Notes under the pieces: model-generated
What the model was told of the DNA's origin: nothing
Database searches by the model: none
The model's input: only the letters and a program-made list of their open reading frames with translations
Translations under genes and position numbers: made by a program
Assembly: GCA_021396245.1 (NCBI GenBank)
Contig: WNYE01000079.1
Coordinates: 1 to 64,000 of the forward strand
DNA from: Sporothrix humicola
Lineage: Eukaryota > Ascomycota > Sordariomycetes > Ophiostomatales > Ophiostomataceae
Direction: 5' to 3'
Length of the DNA stretch: 64,000 bases
Part shown: piece by piece, positions 53,476-64,000 of the stretch
Layout of the letters: every line of letters begins with the position of its first letter
Numbering within the stretch: the stretch's first letter is position 1

Positions 53476-56400
53476 GGTGTGCAGGGGTAAATTGTTTGTG
53501 AGAGGAAAACGGGATGTCCTGCAGGGGGTAGTGCCGCACAAAAAAAAATTGGCGGTGAATTGGAAACGGGGCTGTATCAATCAAATGACAGAAAACAGAT
53601 GCCGATTCAGATACCCTTGGGTCGTAAAAGAAGATGGTGATCAAGACGGCTTGATATCGGGTAGTATAAAGGGGTATGGGTGGTTTCCGGAATGTGGAAA
53701 ACTTTTGGGCCGGTGTAGTCGGTCAAGAAAATGTCGATGTCGGCGAAAGGAGAAGGGTGTAGTAGAGAGGAAAAGAATAGTAAAGAGATAATTGGCCTGG
53801 AAAAGACAAAAGAAATAAAGAATAGGAAATGTAGAATGGAATAGCGTTCGAAAGCGGTCTTTATGAAGCACGTAGGTTGTATCAGAGTCGAGGCGTTTGT
53901 CGCGAGGGAGGCAGAATTTTTAGATGTCCAAAAGTGCCACGGAAGTCGAGGTTGGTCGTGGTCTCAGGGCAGCAACGAGGCCTGGAAAGGGTAAACTCTT
54001 GTCGAGAATAGAATTTGGCAAAGATCTGGATTTAAAGACTGGTCGATGAAACTGCGGGACTGCAGAACGCTGCCCTCCCCCTCGATCACATTCGTCGACG
54101 GAATGGAGGAGAGAAAAGGCAGCGTCCCACAGTGGGAACTTACAGCTCAGCGACGGCGGTGTACATCTTGGGAAATTCTCGGCAAAGTTTAGTAAATGTT
54201 TTCTGGTGCTCTGTGCAGTAGGTCGACTTCGTTGTCTAGTGAGGGGGTGGTTGTGGTTGTCTTGTTGAAGATGAGGGAAAGAGAGGGAGAGGACGAAGAA
54301 AGTTGGTGAGAAGAGGCGGCGGTGGGAAAGATATTTCTTTCGAGGGATCCACTTTTTCCTCTCTAACTTTTTCTGCTGGCGCCTCAACGCATCAGCGCAT
54401 GTAAGAACCCCCCCAAGCCCGCTATTAGTACAGGCTGCACTAACTTTTAGCGGGTGACTTTGGTTACAGAGCGCCGCAGAGATCCGCGAAACGCCGTTGA
54501 TTCTACAGGTCCATTAATGAGCCAAAATTTCGTACAAATCAACGACGTAAGACACTGTTTAGTCGTTCGTATGTGCAGGATACATGTAGATGCCCTCGAG
54601 ATATCATATACAAAAGCGCATGTACAATGTACGCTGTAATTACAGCAGTTAAAGAGTACTACTGCGTTTTTCATGAAACCTGAGGAAAGAGCATCGTTGT
54701 ACGACGTAGGGGGTCAATGTATCGCACCTTCCGCCTGTTCTGGCAGCAGCCGATGCCAAAAACGGACATCTACTTGAGGAATTTACGAAGCAAGGAGAGG
54801 GCAAACATGCAGGCTGTAATTAGAGTGCCCGTCACTTCGCTCCTTCCCACAAGCACGAAATGGGCGAACAACCGGACGCTTCGCCGCCGTCCATTGGCTG
54901 TTCCGTCCCATTGGCACGGCTGCTTCCCGTTGTGCTGTAACAGCGGGTCCCTGGCCCCCTTAAGACGCTTATGACGGTGCAAACGCAGGAGAGAACAAGC
55001 GACGAAGTCGTCCAAGACGAGGTATCTTACACCGCCATTTCAATCAGAGCCACATCTCGACGCCGCGACAACGTGGCCATCTGCAAAGAGCCGTCAGCAT
55101 CATAATGATGTGGAAGAGCACATTTACGGTTCCGAAAACACACGGAGAGCACGGGTATCGGTATCGGAAGACACCAAAATCGCCAGTGCTTTTTTTTATC
55201 TTGTGCAGTTTCTTCTCCAGAATATCGAGAAATGGCCTGAGCACTCAAGGCCCTTTGGCACATCCCGTTTCCCAAGACAGTTTGTCCAGGACCGTCTGCC
55301 GTGTCTGATCCCCGCTGCCGTGCATTGGCCAGCCCACAGGACTCCGGAATAAATCAGGGCATAGCACAGTGCCGAAAGCAAAAGGATGGCCCAAAACTTC
55401 TCCCTAAAATCCTTGATGCAAAGTGGGCAGGAATATCATCGAGGCCCCAAGAAACCAAACGAAACACCAGCAAGCCAGCATCCCCAGCCCAGGCAGACAG
55501 AACTCGCTGTCTTTTGCATCAAAAAAGTTTGCTTTCTCCACTGAACAAAGGGGCAACGATAACCGCTATCGCCTGGGACGATGATGTCGTCGGTCTCCAC
55601 CGGTAGGCCCGGCCACGGAAATTGCTAGCGCCACTGCTCGCACCTTTCGAGGGAGCCTTCGGTCAGTTTACATGCTGGTCGAGCTGGTTTTGGGAGTTCT
55701 TGTCTCGCGTTTTGGAAAGAGTTTTTGATATTGCCAAAAAGCGAAGAGAATTTGACCGTCAAGTGACACTCAAACCTGCCCGCCTGGCCTTGCAATCAGG
55801 AAAGCGCGACCAGGCTCTGGCAGGGCAGCCAATCCGATGCAGGCATTTAAACACCCCCTCCTTCCCATTCGACTCACAGTCCATTGTAATCACAGAGGGC
55901 AAGAGTCACCAAGGTCTCTTTTGGTCACTTGGTGTGAGTCAGTCGAGCCAGTGCCGATGTATCTAACGGAAGGAGCTGGTGTCTACATTGTACGGAGTAC
56001 ACAGTGGTCTCCATGTAGATGTGCCTTTGAGGTCTATCACATGCTGCGAGCCCACTGGCCTGCTACGTACCCATTTCGTTGTTTTCAAGCCTGCTCGTGC
56101 CTCAGAATACCATCTTCAAATAAAAGGTCTTATTTTTGATAAGGAAATCGTAAAACACGGTTCTGTCATCCGGCATCTCATCCCATCAGAAAATCATCTT
56201 CACAGTACCAGGCAGAAAGAACCCCAGAACCCCTAACAAAATCCAGCCAATGCGGGGTCGCCGTCATGGCTTGGCCTTTCGATCAAAAAAATTTGGTCTG
56301 AGACCAAAAAACTTTTTAGTGGGTCTGTTCTTATCTTATCGCAAGTGGATCATGGAGCCACGAGTGGTTGCCCCGGGTGAGCTATGCATTCCCAATTAGG

Positions 56401-56718
56401 CAAGAGTAAATATACGGGTCCCGGTCGTTGGGTCCAAGCTTCATAGGTTGTGCATCTTGATGTGCTGTTTTGATCCACCGAAATGCAATCATCTGCTGTC
56501 CGACATCAACTACTTGCATCACGGTCGTGCGTTCATTTCGGCACTCTCTTTCATTCAACACTTTGCATCACTCTATTCATTTATCCAACATCTTCCATCA
56601 AAATTAATACCATCTTCATCGGAAAACCAACGCCGTTTGCTTTGTTCTCGCATTTTCAGCATCTTTTGGGTTTTGCAGTACATTCACATTCACATACACA
56701 TACACAACCACAGTCACG
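53476..56718. other. 3.2-kb divergent intergenic region
   Basis: No coding frame with bias. The left part (53476-54400) is the purine/AG-rich promoter of the acidic nuclear protein. A TACGACGTA motif is at 54700-54708 and a TACGGAGTAC at 55991-56000. The right 250 nt are the pyrimidine-rich leader of the kinesin gene, including a CACATA-type repeat (56681-56710). Confidence 0.55.
56681..56710 (+). repeat. CA/CACATA simple repeat in kinesin 5' leader
   Basis: An imperfect array of CATTCA, CACATA and CACAA units ends 8 nt before the start codon. It is probably part of the 5' UTR. Confidence 0.75.
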
Positions 56719-59700
56719 ATGGACGCGCTTCCATCGGCCTCCAAATCGCACAGCCTGTTCCAGGTCTATCTGCGGCTACGGCCACCACAGGCCGGTGCCA
56801 CCGCGACGGATCGTTTCCTCGATGTCGAGCCGCCAGCAACCGATGCGCCTTCAACGTCGCCGACACACATTCGCCTCAATCCGCCCAACGACCGGCGGCG
56901 AGCGATTGAAAAGTTCTGCTTCACACAGGTCTTTGAGGAGGATGCCAGCCAACTCGATGTCTTCCACTGCACGAATGTTGTGCCGCTGGTCGAGGGCGTT
57001 CTCGCGCCTCATGGTGGCGAGGGAACTGATGCGCTGCTTGCGACACTCGGCGTCACGGGCTCTGGAAAGGTAGGCAAAGTGCACTGCCATTATCTAGGCT
57101 CATGAGCAAACAGCTGCTAACAAGCTACAGTCACACACGATTCTCGGCTCCCGCTCGCATCGCGGCCTGACACAACTGACTCTCGACGTGCTCTTCCGCT
57201 CGATCGGCCAAAATATCGCCGACTGTTCGACCTCATCCTCTCTCGAAGCCTCCATCAACGCTTCAGATGCGTCCGAGGCTACTATCTACACAGCATCGAC
57301 CTTCCTCGACTCGGTCTACACTGATGCTTCTGGGCCGTCTCGCTACAGCTCGCGGGCACCCACTCCCATGATCGTACGACCCCTTTCTCCTATCAGTCTG
57401 AGCGCCAGTCTCAATACCAATTCTCCCGATGCGGCCCAGCCCCAGGGCCTTGAAGACAAAGACGAGGAGGACATGATGGAAAACAGCGTCAGCCTCAGTG
57501 GGCTGCCCATACCAGGCATGTTTCCGACAAGTCCAAGCCCAAGTGGGCCAGAAATGCCACGCCTCCGACAGGCCAGTGTCCGGATTGTTCGTCGCGAAGA
57601 TTATGCAGCTCCTTCAGCAAACGAGACTGCGGCACAGCCAGCAACGCCAGCCAAACAGACAGCCGTAGCAAGATGCGGGCTCGATACACTGCAACCGGGT
57701 GGCAACGAGACCAAGGCAGCATTTGCCAAGACACCGGCTACGGCCAGGCGCTTCATGGCGTCGACTGCCGCATCGGCCAAACAGAGAAAACATGTGAATA
57801 CTAAACCACTCATCTTACAGGGCGACTACCCAACGCCAGGTGCACCACCGCCACCGACCCCACGCCGTCTCATGAATCGGCCAACCAACTTCCCGCAGCA
57901 GCCCGACATTAGCAGCGTCAATGTCAGCAGCGACCCGGGCTCCCAGTACACTGTTCTGGTGTCGATGTACGAGGTTTACAACGACCGTATCTTCGATCTC
58001 CTTACGCCTCCCATCAAGTCGGCAGCGACCAAGGAGTACCGTCGCCGCCCGCTTCTGTTCAAGAGCACTGAGCTCTCGCCAGATCGGAAGGTCGTGGCTG
58101 GCCTGCGTAAGATCATTTGCAGCAACTTGAACCAGGCTCTCCTCGTGCTTGAAGCAGGTCTGCACGAGCGTCGCGTTGCCGGCACGGGCAGCAACAGCGT
58201 CAGCTCACGCAGTCACGGCTTCGTTTGCATCGAAGTCAAGAAGCGTTCCACGCATGGCCATCGCAGCGAGTCTGCGCCATGGAGTGGCAACGTGCTGACA
58301 ATTGTCGATCTTGCTGGCAGCGAGAGAGCTCGCGATGCCAAGACGGCCGGTGCAACTCTCGCCGAGGCCGGAAAGATCAACGAAAGTCTCATGTATCTCG
58401 GCCAATGTCTCCAGATGCAAAGCGATGTTGGCAGCTCAAGCAAGGTAAGACAAATCACGTGAATCTCGTCTCTTCACTTCACTTCACCTCCAGAAACTAA
58501 CAAACACCCGTGTTTCACAGCCCAACATGGTGCCTTTCCGCCAGTGCAAGCTCACCGAGCTTTTGTTCTCCAACTCCTTCCCTTCCGCATCGATGCAGTC
58601 GTCGCACTTTGGCCAGTCTGTTCGTCGAAACCCCCAAAAGGCGGTTATGATTGTCACTGCCGACCCGCACGGCGATTTCAACGCAACATCCCAGATTCTA
58701 CGCTACAGTGCTCTTGCTCGCGAAATCACCGTCCCGCGTATCCCCTCCATCACACAAACAATCATGGGTTCTGCTCAGGCCAATGCCCAGCAAGGCGGAC
58801 CTCTCAGCTCGTCGCCACCGCTTTCAACCATTAGCACGGCCAGCAGTGGCCACCATGCTGCCAACCATACCGTGCACCACCACCGGCCATTCTTCCCGCC
58901 TGGCAGCACTGCCAACACGGCGCCTCACAATCGGACATTCTCTCCTATTAGCAATGCTTCCTCCGAGGATCGTGTCACAATGGAGATTGCGGCTCTGGAG
59001 ATTGCACGTATGTCGGAGGAAATTGACTACCTGCGCGCGTCGCTTGAGCAGGAGTCTGAGAAGCGCCTCGAGGCCGAGTCTCACCTGACGTCCATGACGG
59101 ACCGGATGCTGGAGCAAGAACAGGAGATCCGTGAAGACTGTGCCATCGAGTTCGAGCAGCGCCTTGCCGTTGAGATGGCCCGGTGGAAGGCCAGCCTCGA
59201 GGTCGAGAAGGAACGCGGTGAGGAGCACTGGGATCGCAAGGTCGAGGTGATGGAGCGCCTTCAGAACACCGAGACCGACGAGAACAGCCTGGGATCCGGC
59301 GGTCGGTGTGATCACGAAGACAAGGAGAATGTCTTGGTGGAGAACCTCGAGGAGGAGAACGAGCGTCTTCGACGCGAAATTGCCGTCTTGAAGCGGGAAC
59401 TGACCGGCCGCTCGCCAGTGAAGCGCAAGCCTCTTCGCGAACGCGATGATCTGCCAACAGCCTCGCCAGGTGCATCGACGCCCGTGTCTGCCGGCCGCTC
59501 GGCTGTGGACAAGCACACTGCCGCCGTCAGCGCCGCCGACAAGGTCCTCGACAAGGCGAGCGAGAGCCTTCGGCGGAAGATGGAGCGACTGCGGATGAGC
59601 GAAGACGATGCCGACACCATCATGGGCCGTCCCAGCGGCCGTCCTAGTGGGGCGTCTATCAAGTCGACTACAAGCAATGGAAGCCCGAAAAAGATGCGCA

Positions 59701-59753
59701 AGCTTTCGCCAAGAAAGTGGGACGTTGCTCTCGACGACGACGATATGTTTTGA
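56719..59753 (+). CDS. kinesin-6-like motor with large motor-domain insertion
   Basis: Exons 56719-57069, 57131-58444 and 58521-59753 encode 965 residues, all junctions phase 0. The N-terminal motor begins FQVYLRLRPP. P-loop GVTGSGK (111-117) ends exactly at the first intron, followed by SHT. Switch I is NSVSSRSH (472-479) and switch II VDLAGSER (509-516); QCKLTELL and a neck follow. Between the P-loop helix (about 140) and the strand SMYEVYNDRIFDLL (about 393) lies a Ser/Thr/Pro-rich, apparently disordered insert of roughly 240 residues. An enlarged insertion in this part of the motor is characteristic of kinesin-6 (MKLP/KIF20/Klp9) proteins, which act in spindle elongation and cytokinesis. 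A coiled coil spans about 705-850. The C-terminus has RSPVKRKPL and KMRKLSPRKW, suitable Cdk/nuclear-localisation motifs, and ends DDDDMF. Subfamily assignment is inferred from architecture. Confidence 0.9.
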
Positions 59754-60792
59754 GCATGTTGATCAATTTGCCTGTTTGGGCGTGTAATCTTGTGTTCATT
59801 TGGTTCTATTTGTTTTCCCTTTCTCGTTTCGATACATGTTTTCCGTTTATTTGGGGTGAATTTTTTTGGTGCTTTCATACTTCTGTTCATGGTCTGGCAG
59901 TTTTGTTTCTATTTGAGGTTTCTTGTGGATACAGATACCCAGCATTGTTTTATCACCTCATTTTGAAAAGATTTTGAAAATAATTTATTGTGGTTTTATG
60001 TGAAGTGCATTAATATTCGAAGCTTTTTGGAAACTTTTCTGATTTTCCTTTCTTTTATTCACTTTGGAGATTCTTTTTCTTTTAAAATGTATTGCTTTAT
60101 TGTAAATTTTATTTATTCGGTTTGATATAATTTTCACTTTCATTTTCATCATTTTTTTTTTTTTTTAGATAAGGTTTTATTTCTATCTTTCTTTCTACAA
60201 CGTACATTTCTACTGCTTGAGAGCCTTGTCCCTTCTTGTCAGTCCTGTCATCGTGATTAAAGTTTTGTCGCTTGAATGATCGGCAGTCGCATGAACAACG
60301 GGTAAATCGACCCACGGTTCGCCGGCGATCTTGGATTCTCCCATGCTGTGAGAGCGCTTTGATTGAGGAGCAGAGACCAAGGCGGTTCTTAATGTATCGC
60401 CAATATAGTTTGACTTGGCAAAATTCTCCGTGTTCCGTACAAAAGGCGCAAAAGGTAGACGAGGCTTCTTTCTAACCATATTACTCCGCCTCTTCTGCCG
60501 GCAGGGCGCCTTGGGCCTTTTTCTTCATGGACGTCTTCGCCCTGTTTGCTGGATCGAAACAGAAAGGATCAAGGAGAACGGGCCGACATCTACCGCCACA
60601 TTGTCTGTTGTACTTTATTTATGAATGAGGGGGATATCTCTCTTTCGAAAGACCGGGGGGCTTTTTCGATGTGGTCCTTTTTTCTCTCCTCTTTCCCCTC
60701 TCCATCGTGATATTCCTTTTCTCTGAAATCGACCGTCCAACAAGGGGAAGTTTGTCCACGATCAAGCCGAAAATCGAAAGTCAACAGTCAAG
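59754..60792. other. intergenic region between kinesin and SnoaL-like gene
   Basis: 1.04 kb. The first 450 nt are strongly T-rich on the + strand (kinesin 3' end). The final 130 nt are the pyrimidine-rich promoter/leader of the next gene. No gene was recognised. Confidence 0.6.
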
Positions 60793-61724
60793 ATGCGCCC
60801 CGTTGTTGTTTTTGCAGCCATTGTGGCCACTGCGACGGCCTCTCCATTTGGGCGGATTGGCTTTCCCGGAACAAAGACGTGGGCCGCCGCAAAGGAGACC
60901 ACTAGAGATAGCAGAGGCTCTTCCGCACACCACCACCACTCTGACGAAAATCGGCAGCATTACGAGCACGGCGATGTCGACGAGGAAGATGAAAACAGCC
61001 ACCGCACCGTGAAGCTGACACACCACCGCCTGCCTCTCCACGGCGACGACTTTGGCCTGAGCTACCGCCTCCAGCGCAGCAACAACAATCCCAGCAAGGC
61101 TGTCGTTTATACATCGGATCAGTCCTCCTCGTCATCATCAAAGGCCAATAGCGACAACAGACACAGCCGCAAATCGGGCCACAGGTACCGTCCTCGCGAC
61201 ATTGACGCCGCCGAATCCACCGACGCCATCGAGGCTGCTGCCCTCACGAGACCGCCGGCATGCGAGCCCATGAGTCCGCCGCCCGACGAGGCCGCCACTA
61301 AGGCCCGCTTCGACCAGTTTGCAAAGGCCTTCCTCGTCACCAAGAACATTACCGAGGCCTTTACCTACATTGCAGAGAGCTATATTGTAAGTGCCTCCTG
61401 GAATTTGACGTAAAAGTATCTCCCCTAACCTGTCTAGAACCACAACCCTGCGGCCAAGAACGGCGCTGCGTCGGCTTGGGGCATCCTGAGTCCGATTTGG
61501 GCTTCGCAGAGCATCACCGTGCTGCGGACAACATTCAAGGGCAACCAGGGATGGCTCAACTACAGGGCTGGCGGCCTGGGCGAGGTTGTCGACCGGTATC
61601 GCTGGGACGCCGGCTGCATCATGGAACACGTAAGTCTTCACGTCTACTTACCATACACATTTCCTTATTTCTTGATGCTAACCTGACGTAGTGGGACCAG
61701 GGCGAGAAGTACCCGTCGAGCTAG
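60793..61724 (+). CDS. secreted SnoaL-like (NTF2-fold) protein with long disordered leader
   Basis: Exons 60793-61386, 61438-61629 and 61692-61724, all phase 0, encode 272 residues. The signal peptide is about 1-17. Residues 18-170 are low complexity, with HHHH (46-49), acidic DVDEEDE, six Ser (111-116) and basic RHSRKSGHRYRPRD. The SnoaL-like domain starts near 172 (ARFDQFAKAFLV) and contains YINHNPAAKNG, SPIWASQSITVLRTT, VVDRYRWDAGCIMEHWD, the conserved blocks of predicted SnoaL-like aldol-condensation proteins of fungi. The last exon is only 33 nt and supplies WDQGEKYPSS. Family members are usually small (150-190 residues) without such a leader. The ligand and reaction are unknown; SnoaL itself is a polyketide cyclase, but no polyketide genes are nearby. 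Confidence 0.85.
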
Positions 61725-62112
61725 AGAGGTGACGACAGATGACGATGTTATGAAGTGCGCCTTGTATTTTACATTCAAATCCAACCGAAAGAGTTTAGCA
61801 TAATTCTTTTGCGTATATTATACCGTATATTTATATAAAAATATAAATGTACTTTTGAGTCTATCTCGCATTATCCCCCCATCAGTTGCGGTCCACACCG
61901 TATGTTTTGAGAAACAAAAATGAAACAAGTCGTTTGCCGCTGAGGCGAATTCCAAAAAGTCCAGCAAGTAAAAATAAAAGATATAAAACGAAACGATAGC
62001 TAGAGTGGCAAACCCAAGAATAGTGATATCAAGATTAGGAAAAAAAGTACAGTATTAAGAAAAAAAGAGGGTCGTCCATAGCCCACATTCAAGGGCTGGT
62101 TATGCGTTTGCC
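61725..62112. other. convergent 3' intergenic region
   Basis: 388 bp between two stop codons. AT-rich, with several possible polyadenylation stretches. No gene was seen. Confidence 0.65.
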
Positions 62113-64000
62113 TCATCTCGCAAGGCCAATGGTACCGCGGCGGCCACGCTCTTCGCGCACGCCCTCGCGTGTTCGGCTGGAGCCAGTCAGGCGGCCCCAG
62201 TCCTCCCACTCCTTGGCAATCTCCATGAGCACGCCGCCCATCACGGCAGCACTGGCCATCAGGCCGTGGCCCTCGCCTTCCAGCACGCGGACTTCACAGC
62301 GGCGCATGGTCTTGCCGAGCCAACGCACGTTCTCGACAGGGACACGCGTATCCCGCGAGCCATGGTGGATGATCACGGGGCGTGTGATGTCGACGTAGCG
62401 GAAGCCGATCGTGTGGCGGCGCTCAAGGCAAACTAGCAGATCGACAGCCGGGTTGGCGCCCGTCGTGGCCAGGTCCCAGATGGCATGGGTCAGGCGCGTG
62501 TCGTACGTTGCCTGACGCTCCCGGTCGGCAATAGCATCAGCAGCCGCAGCCAGGACGGCTGCCTCGCGGGCCTCACGAGCCGACATCATCGCACCCGCAC
62601 CCGAGGCGCCCGAAGGGGACTTTCTGTGCACGGGGCCTGCATTGGCACCGGGAGAGGCGCCATGCAGGCGGAGACGGTCCATGTCTTCGATCGACGTGAA
62701 CTCATTTGGCGGCGAAGAGCCAGAGGCATCACCGGCCGCACGGCGTGCAGCCAGCACGTTCTCCTTGTTGTCAATAGGCATCGGGTTGTTCTTGTGTGCG
62801 TCCTTCTCGCGCTCCTTTGCCAGGTTGGCGTTGGACTTGCGCTTACGCTTCGGTGTCTTGGGTAAGCTTGAGGTGATGGAACTGCTCGTGGCAGACATGA
62901 AGCTTGAGTTGGCGGCTTTGAGGAAGGGAGTCGGCAGGGCGCGCAGGATACGTTGGGAGGTTGGGATGGCATTTGTCGGAGGCAGTGGCGTCTGGGCCGA
63001 GGATCCGAACACGGACATTTGTGATGGCGGGATCCATGGTGCGAGGAGGTGGATGCGGCCACGGATGTGTTGGGGCATCCGCAGAGCTGTTGCGAGGGCG
63101 TAAATGGCGCCAGCCGAGTGGGCCAGAATCGAGAACTTGGTGATTTTGAGAGCCTGGCAGATCGCATACACATCATCTAAAAGGGCCATTGTTAGTAAGA
63201 TGAAAATTGTGACCACATATACATAGCAGAGGGGATCAACATACCTGGCCAGCCCAATGGGGTGGCAGTGCCGTCTGCATAGGGCTCACTGTCACCGACA
63301 CCCGGCCGATCGGGCGTGATCAGACGAAGCTTGAGCGTCAAAGCGAGCTCGTCGTAGAAGGCCATAATATAGCGAGTCAGACCCATGCCGACACAGCAGA
63401 AGACGGCCGAGCCCTCGCTGTCTCCGACCTCCGAGAAGGAGATGATACGTCCAGTCTGTGGATGACGGATCTTTTGGGACAGTCGTGGCGAGCAAAGGTA
63501 TGCCTCGACAGCGTCGTCAACGCTGTCAGCGCTCTCTGGTCTCTCATATACGACGTGGGTATCTTCTGCGGATGTTCTTCCGCTGCGGCTGCCCTCAATC
63601 ACAGAGAGCATGGATTTGTCGTCCCGCGTGCCCGACAGTCTCTTGAGCTTGGAACCAGACCGCTTCATGTCTGCAGGATCTGTGCTATTCCGGCCGGAAC
63701 GACGACGGCCATCGAGGCTGTGATCGCGCCTTCTGCCCTGTGCAACAGCAGGGAAAGGTGCTCCATCCTCCATGTCTTCGTCGGCAGTGACGGTGATGGA
63801 TGCAAGGTTGTTCGACGTGAGAGAGAACGACCTGGATTCGCCGAGTCTTTGGTTCCCGCTTGGACGTTGCGCCCGCCTTGGGTCCTCGCTGCTCTCGCCG
63901 GCGCTCTCCCGTGTTGACTCTTTCCGGTAGTATGATGACTCGGCCTTTGTTTCTGATTGTGAATAGTAGGGATATTGGGTTTGGGACTGGGATGAGTGCT
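62113..64000 (-). CDS. alpha/beta hydrolase-fold protein, 5' end beyond the window
   Basis: Minus-strand exons >64000-63245 and 63176-62113 (68-bp intron, in phase); at least 606 residues are present and the frame is still open at the right edge, so the start is not in this window. The N-terminal part is Ser/Arg-rich and probably disordered. The hydrolase fold begins near SEVGDSEGSAVFCC and continues with MGLTRYIM, TPDRPGVGDSEPY, the nucleophile elbow AHSAGA (Ser codon 63115-63117), HHGSRDTRVP (acid Asp) and GEGHGLMA (catalytic His). A Lys/Arg-rich, Ser-rich insert of about 180 residues sits between the elbow and the acid, where lids occur in this superfamily. The triad is complete. The substrate is unknown. 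Alternative ATG codons inside the window (such as 63773) are possible but the open frame continues above them. Confidence 0.85.

Overview
The window is nuclear DNA of a filamentous ascomycete (Pezizomycotina, probably Sordariomycetes). Genes carry short introns (51-115 bp) with GTANGT/GTGAGT donors and CTAAC/CTGAC branch sites, coding exons prefer C/G in third codon positions, promoters are pyrimidine-rich, and the left edge is an extremely RIP-mutated repeat relic. There are 17 protein-coding genes (one running off the right edge), one probable pseudogene and three tRNA genes. No rRNA, CRISPR, intact transposon or prokaryotic feature was seen. Exon-intron structures were inferred by eye from splice signals and reading frame.

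Layout. 1-4.9 kb: RIP relic with no CpA in 609 nt, gene-free DNA and tRNA-Lys(CTT). 4.9-29.1 kb is gene-dense and mostly housekeeping: a divergent YCK-type casein kinase I, proteasome ATPase Rpt5, a small DUF4870/UPF0132-like membrane protein, mitochondrial ribosomal protein uL10m, anthranilate phosphoribosyltransferase, tRNA ligase Trl1, an Ish1-repeat stress protein, a small secreted LPMO-like protein, an unknown 175-residue protein, dihydropyrimidinase with a cluster of GATA sites in its promoter, and a membrane-anchored metallophosphoesterase. 29.1-38.5 kb is a 9.3-kb stretch with no recognisable gene. 38.5-42.5 kb holds a convergent pair of transporters (YAT amino-acid permease and MFS sugar/quinate-type permease). 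42.5-50 kb is gene-poor and accessory-like: two nearly identical convergent tRNA-His genes, a broken OTT_1508-like deaminase and a CFEM protein. 51.3-64 kb holds an acidic nuclear protein, a kinesin-6-like motor, a secreted SnoaL-like protein and a 5'-truncated alpha/beta hydrolase.

Functional links are loose, as expected for a fungal chromosome. Nutrient acquisition and nitrogen use recur (dihydropyrimidinase, two permeases, tryptophan synthesis), and several genes encode secreted proteins (LPMO-like, CFEM, SnoaL-like). The observations most worth a second look are: the YCK-type kinase that has DYG instead of DFG and appears to lack the anion-site basic residues; the deaminase whose expected conserved Trp codon is TAG, a RIP-type change; the total absence of CpA in the first 609 nt; the convergent tRNA-His pair; a TACGGAGTA motif repeated only in intergenic DNA; and a 100-codon stop-free extension upstream of Trl1.
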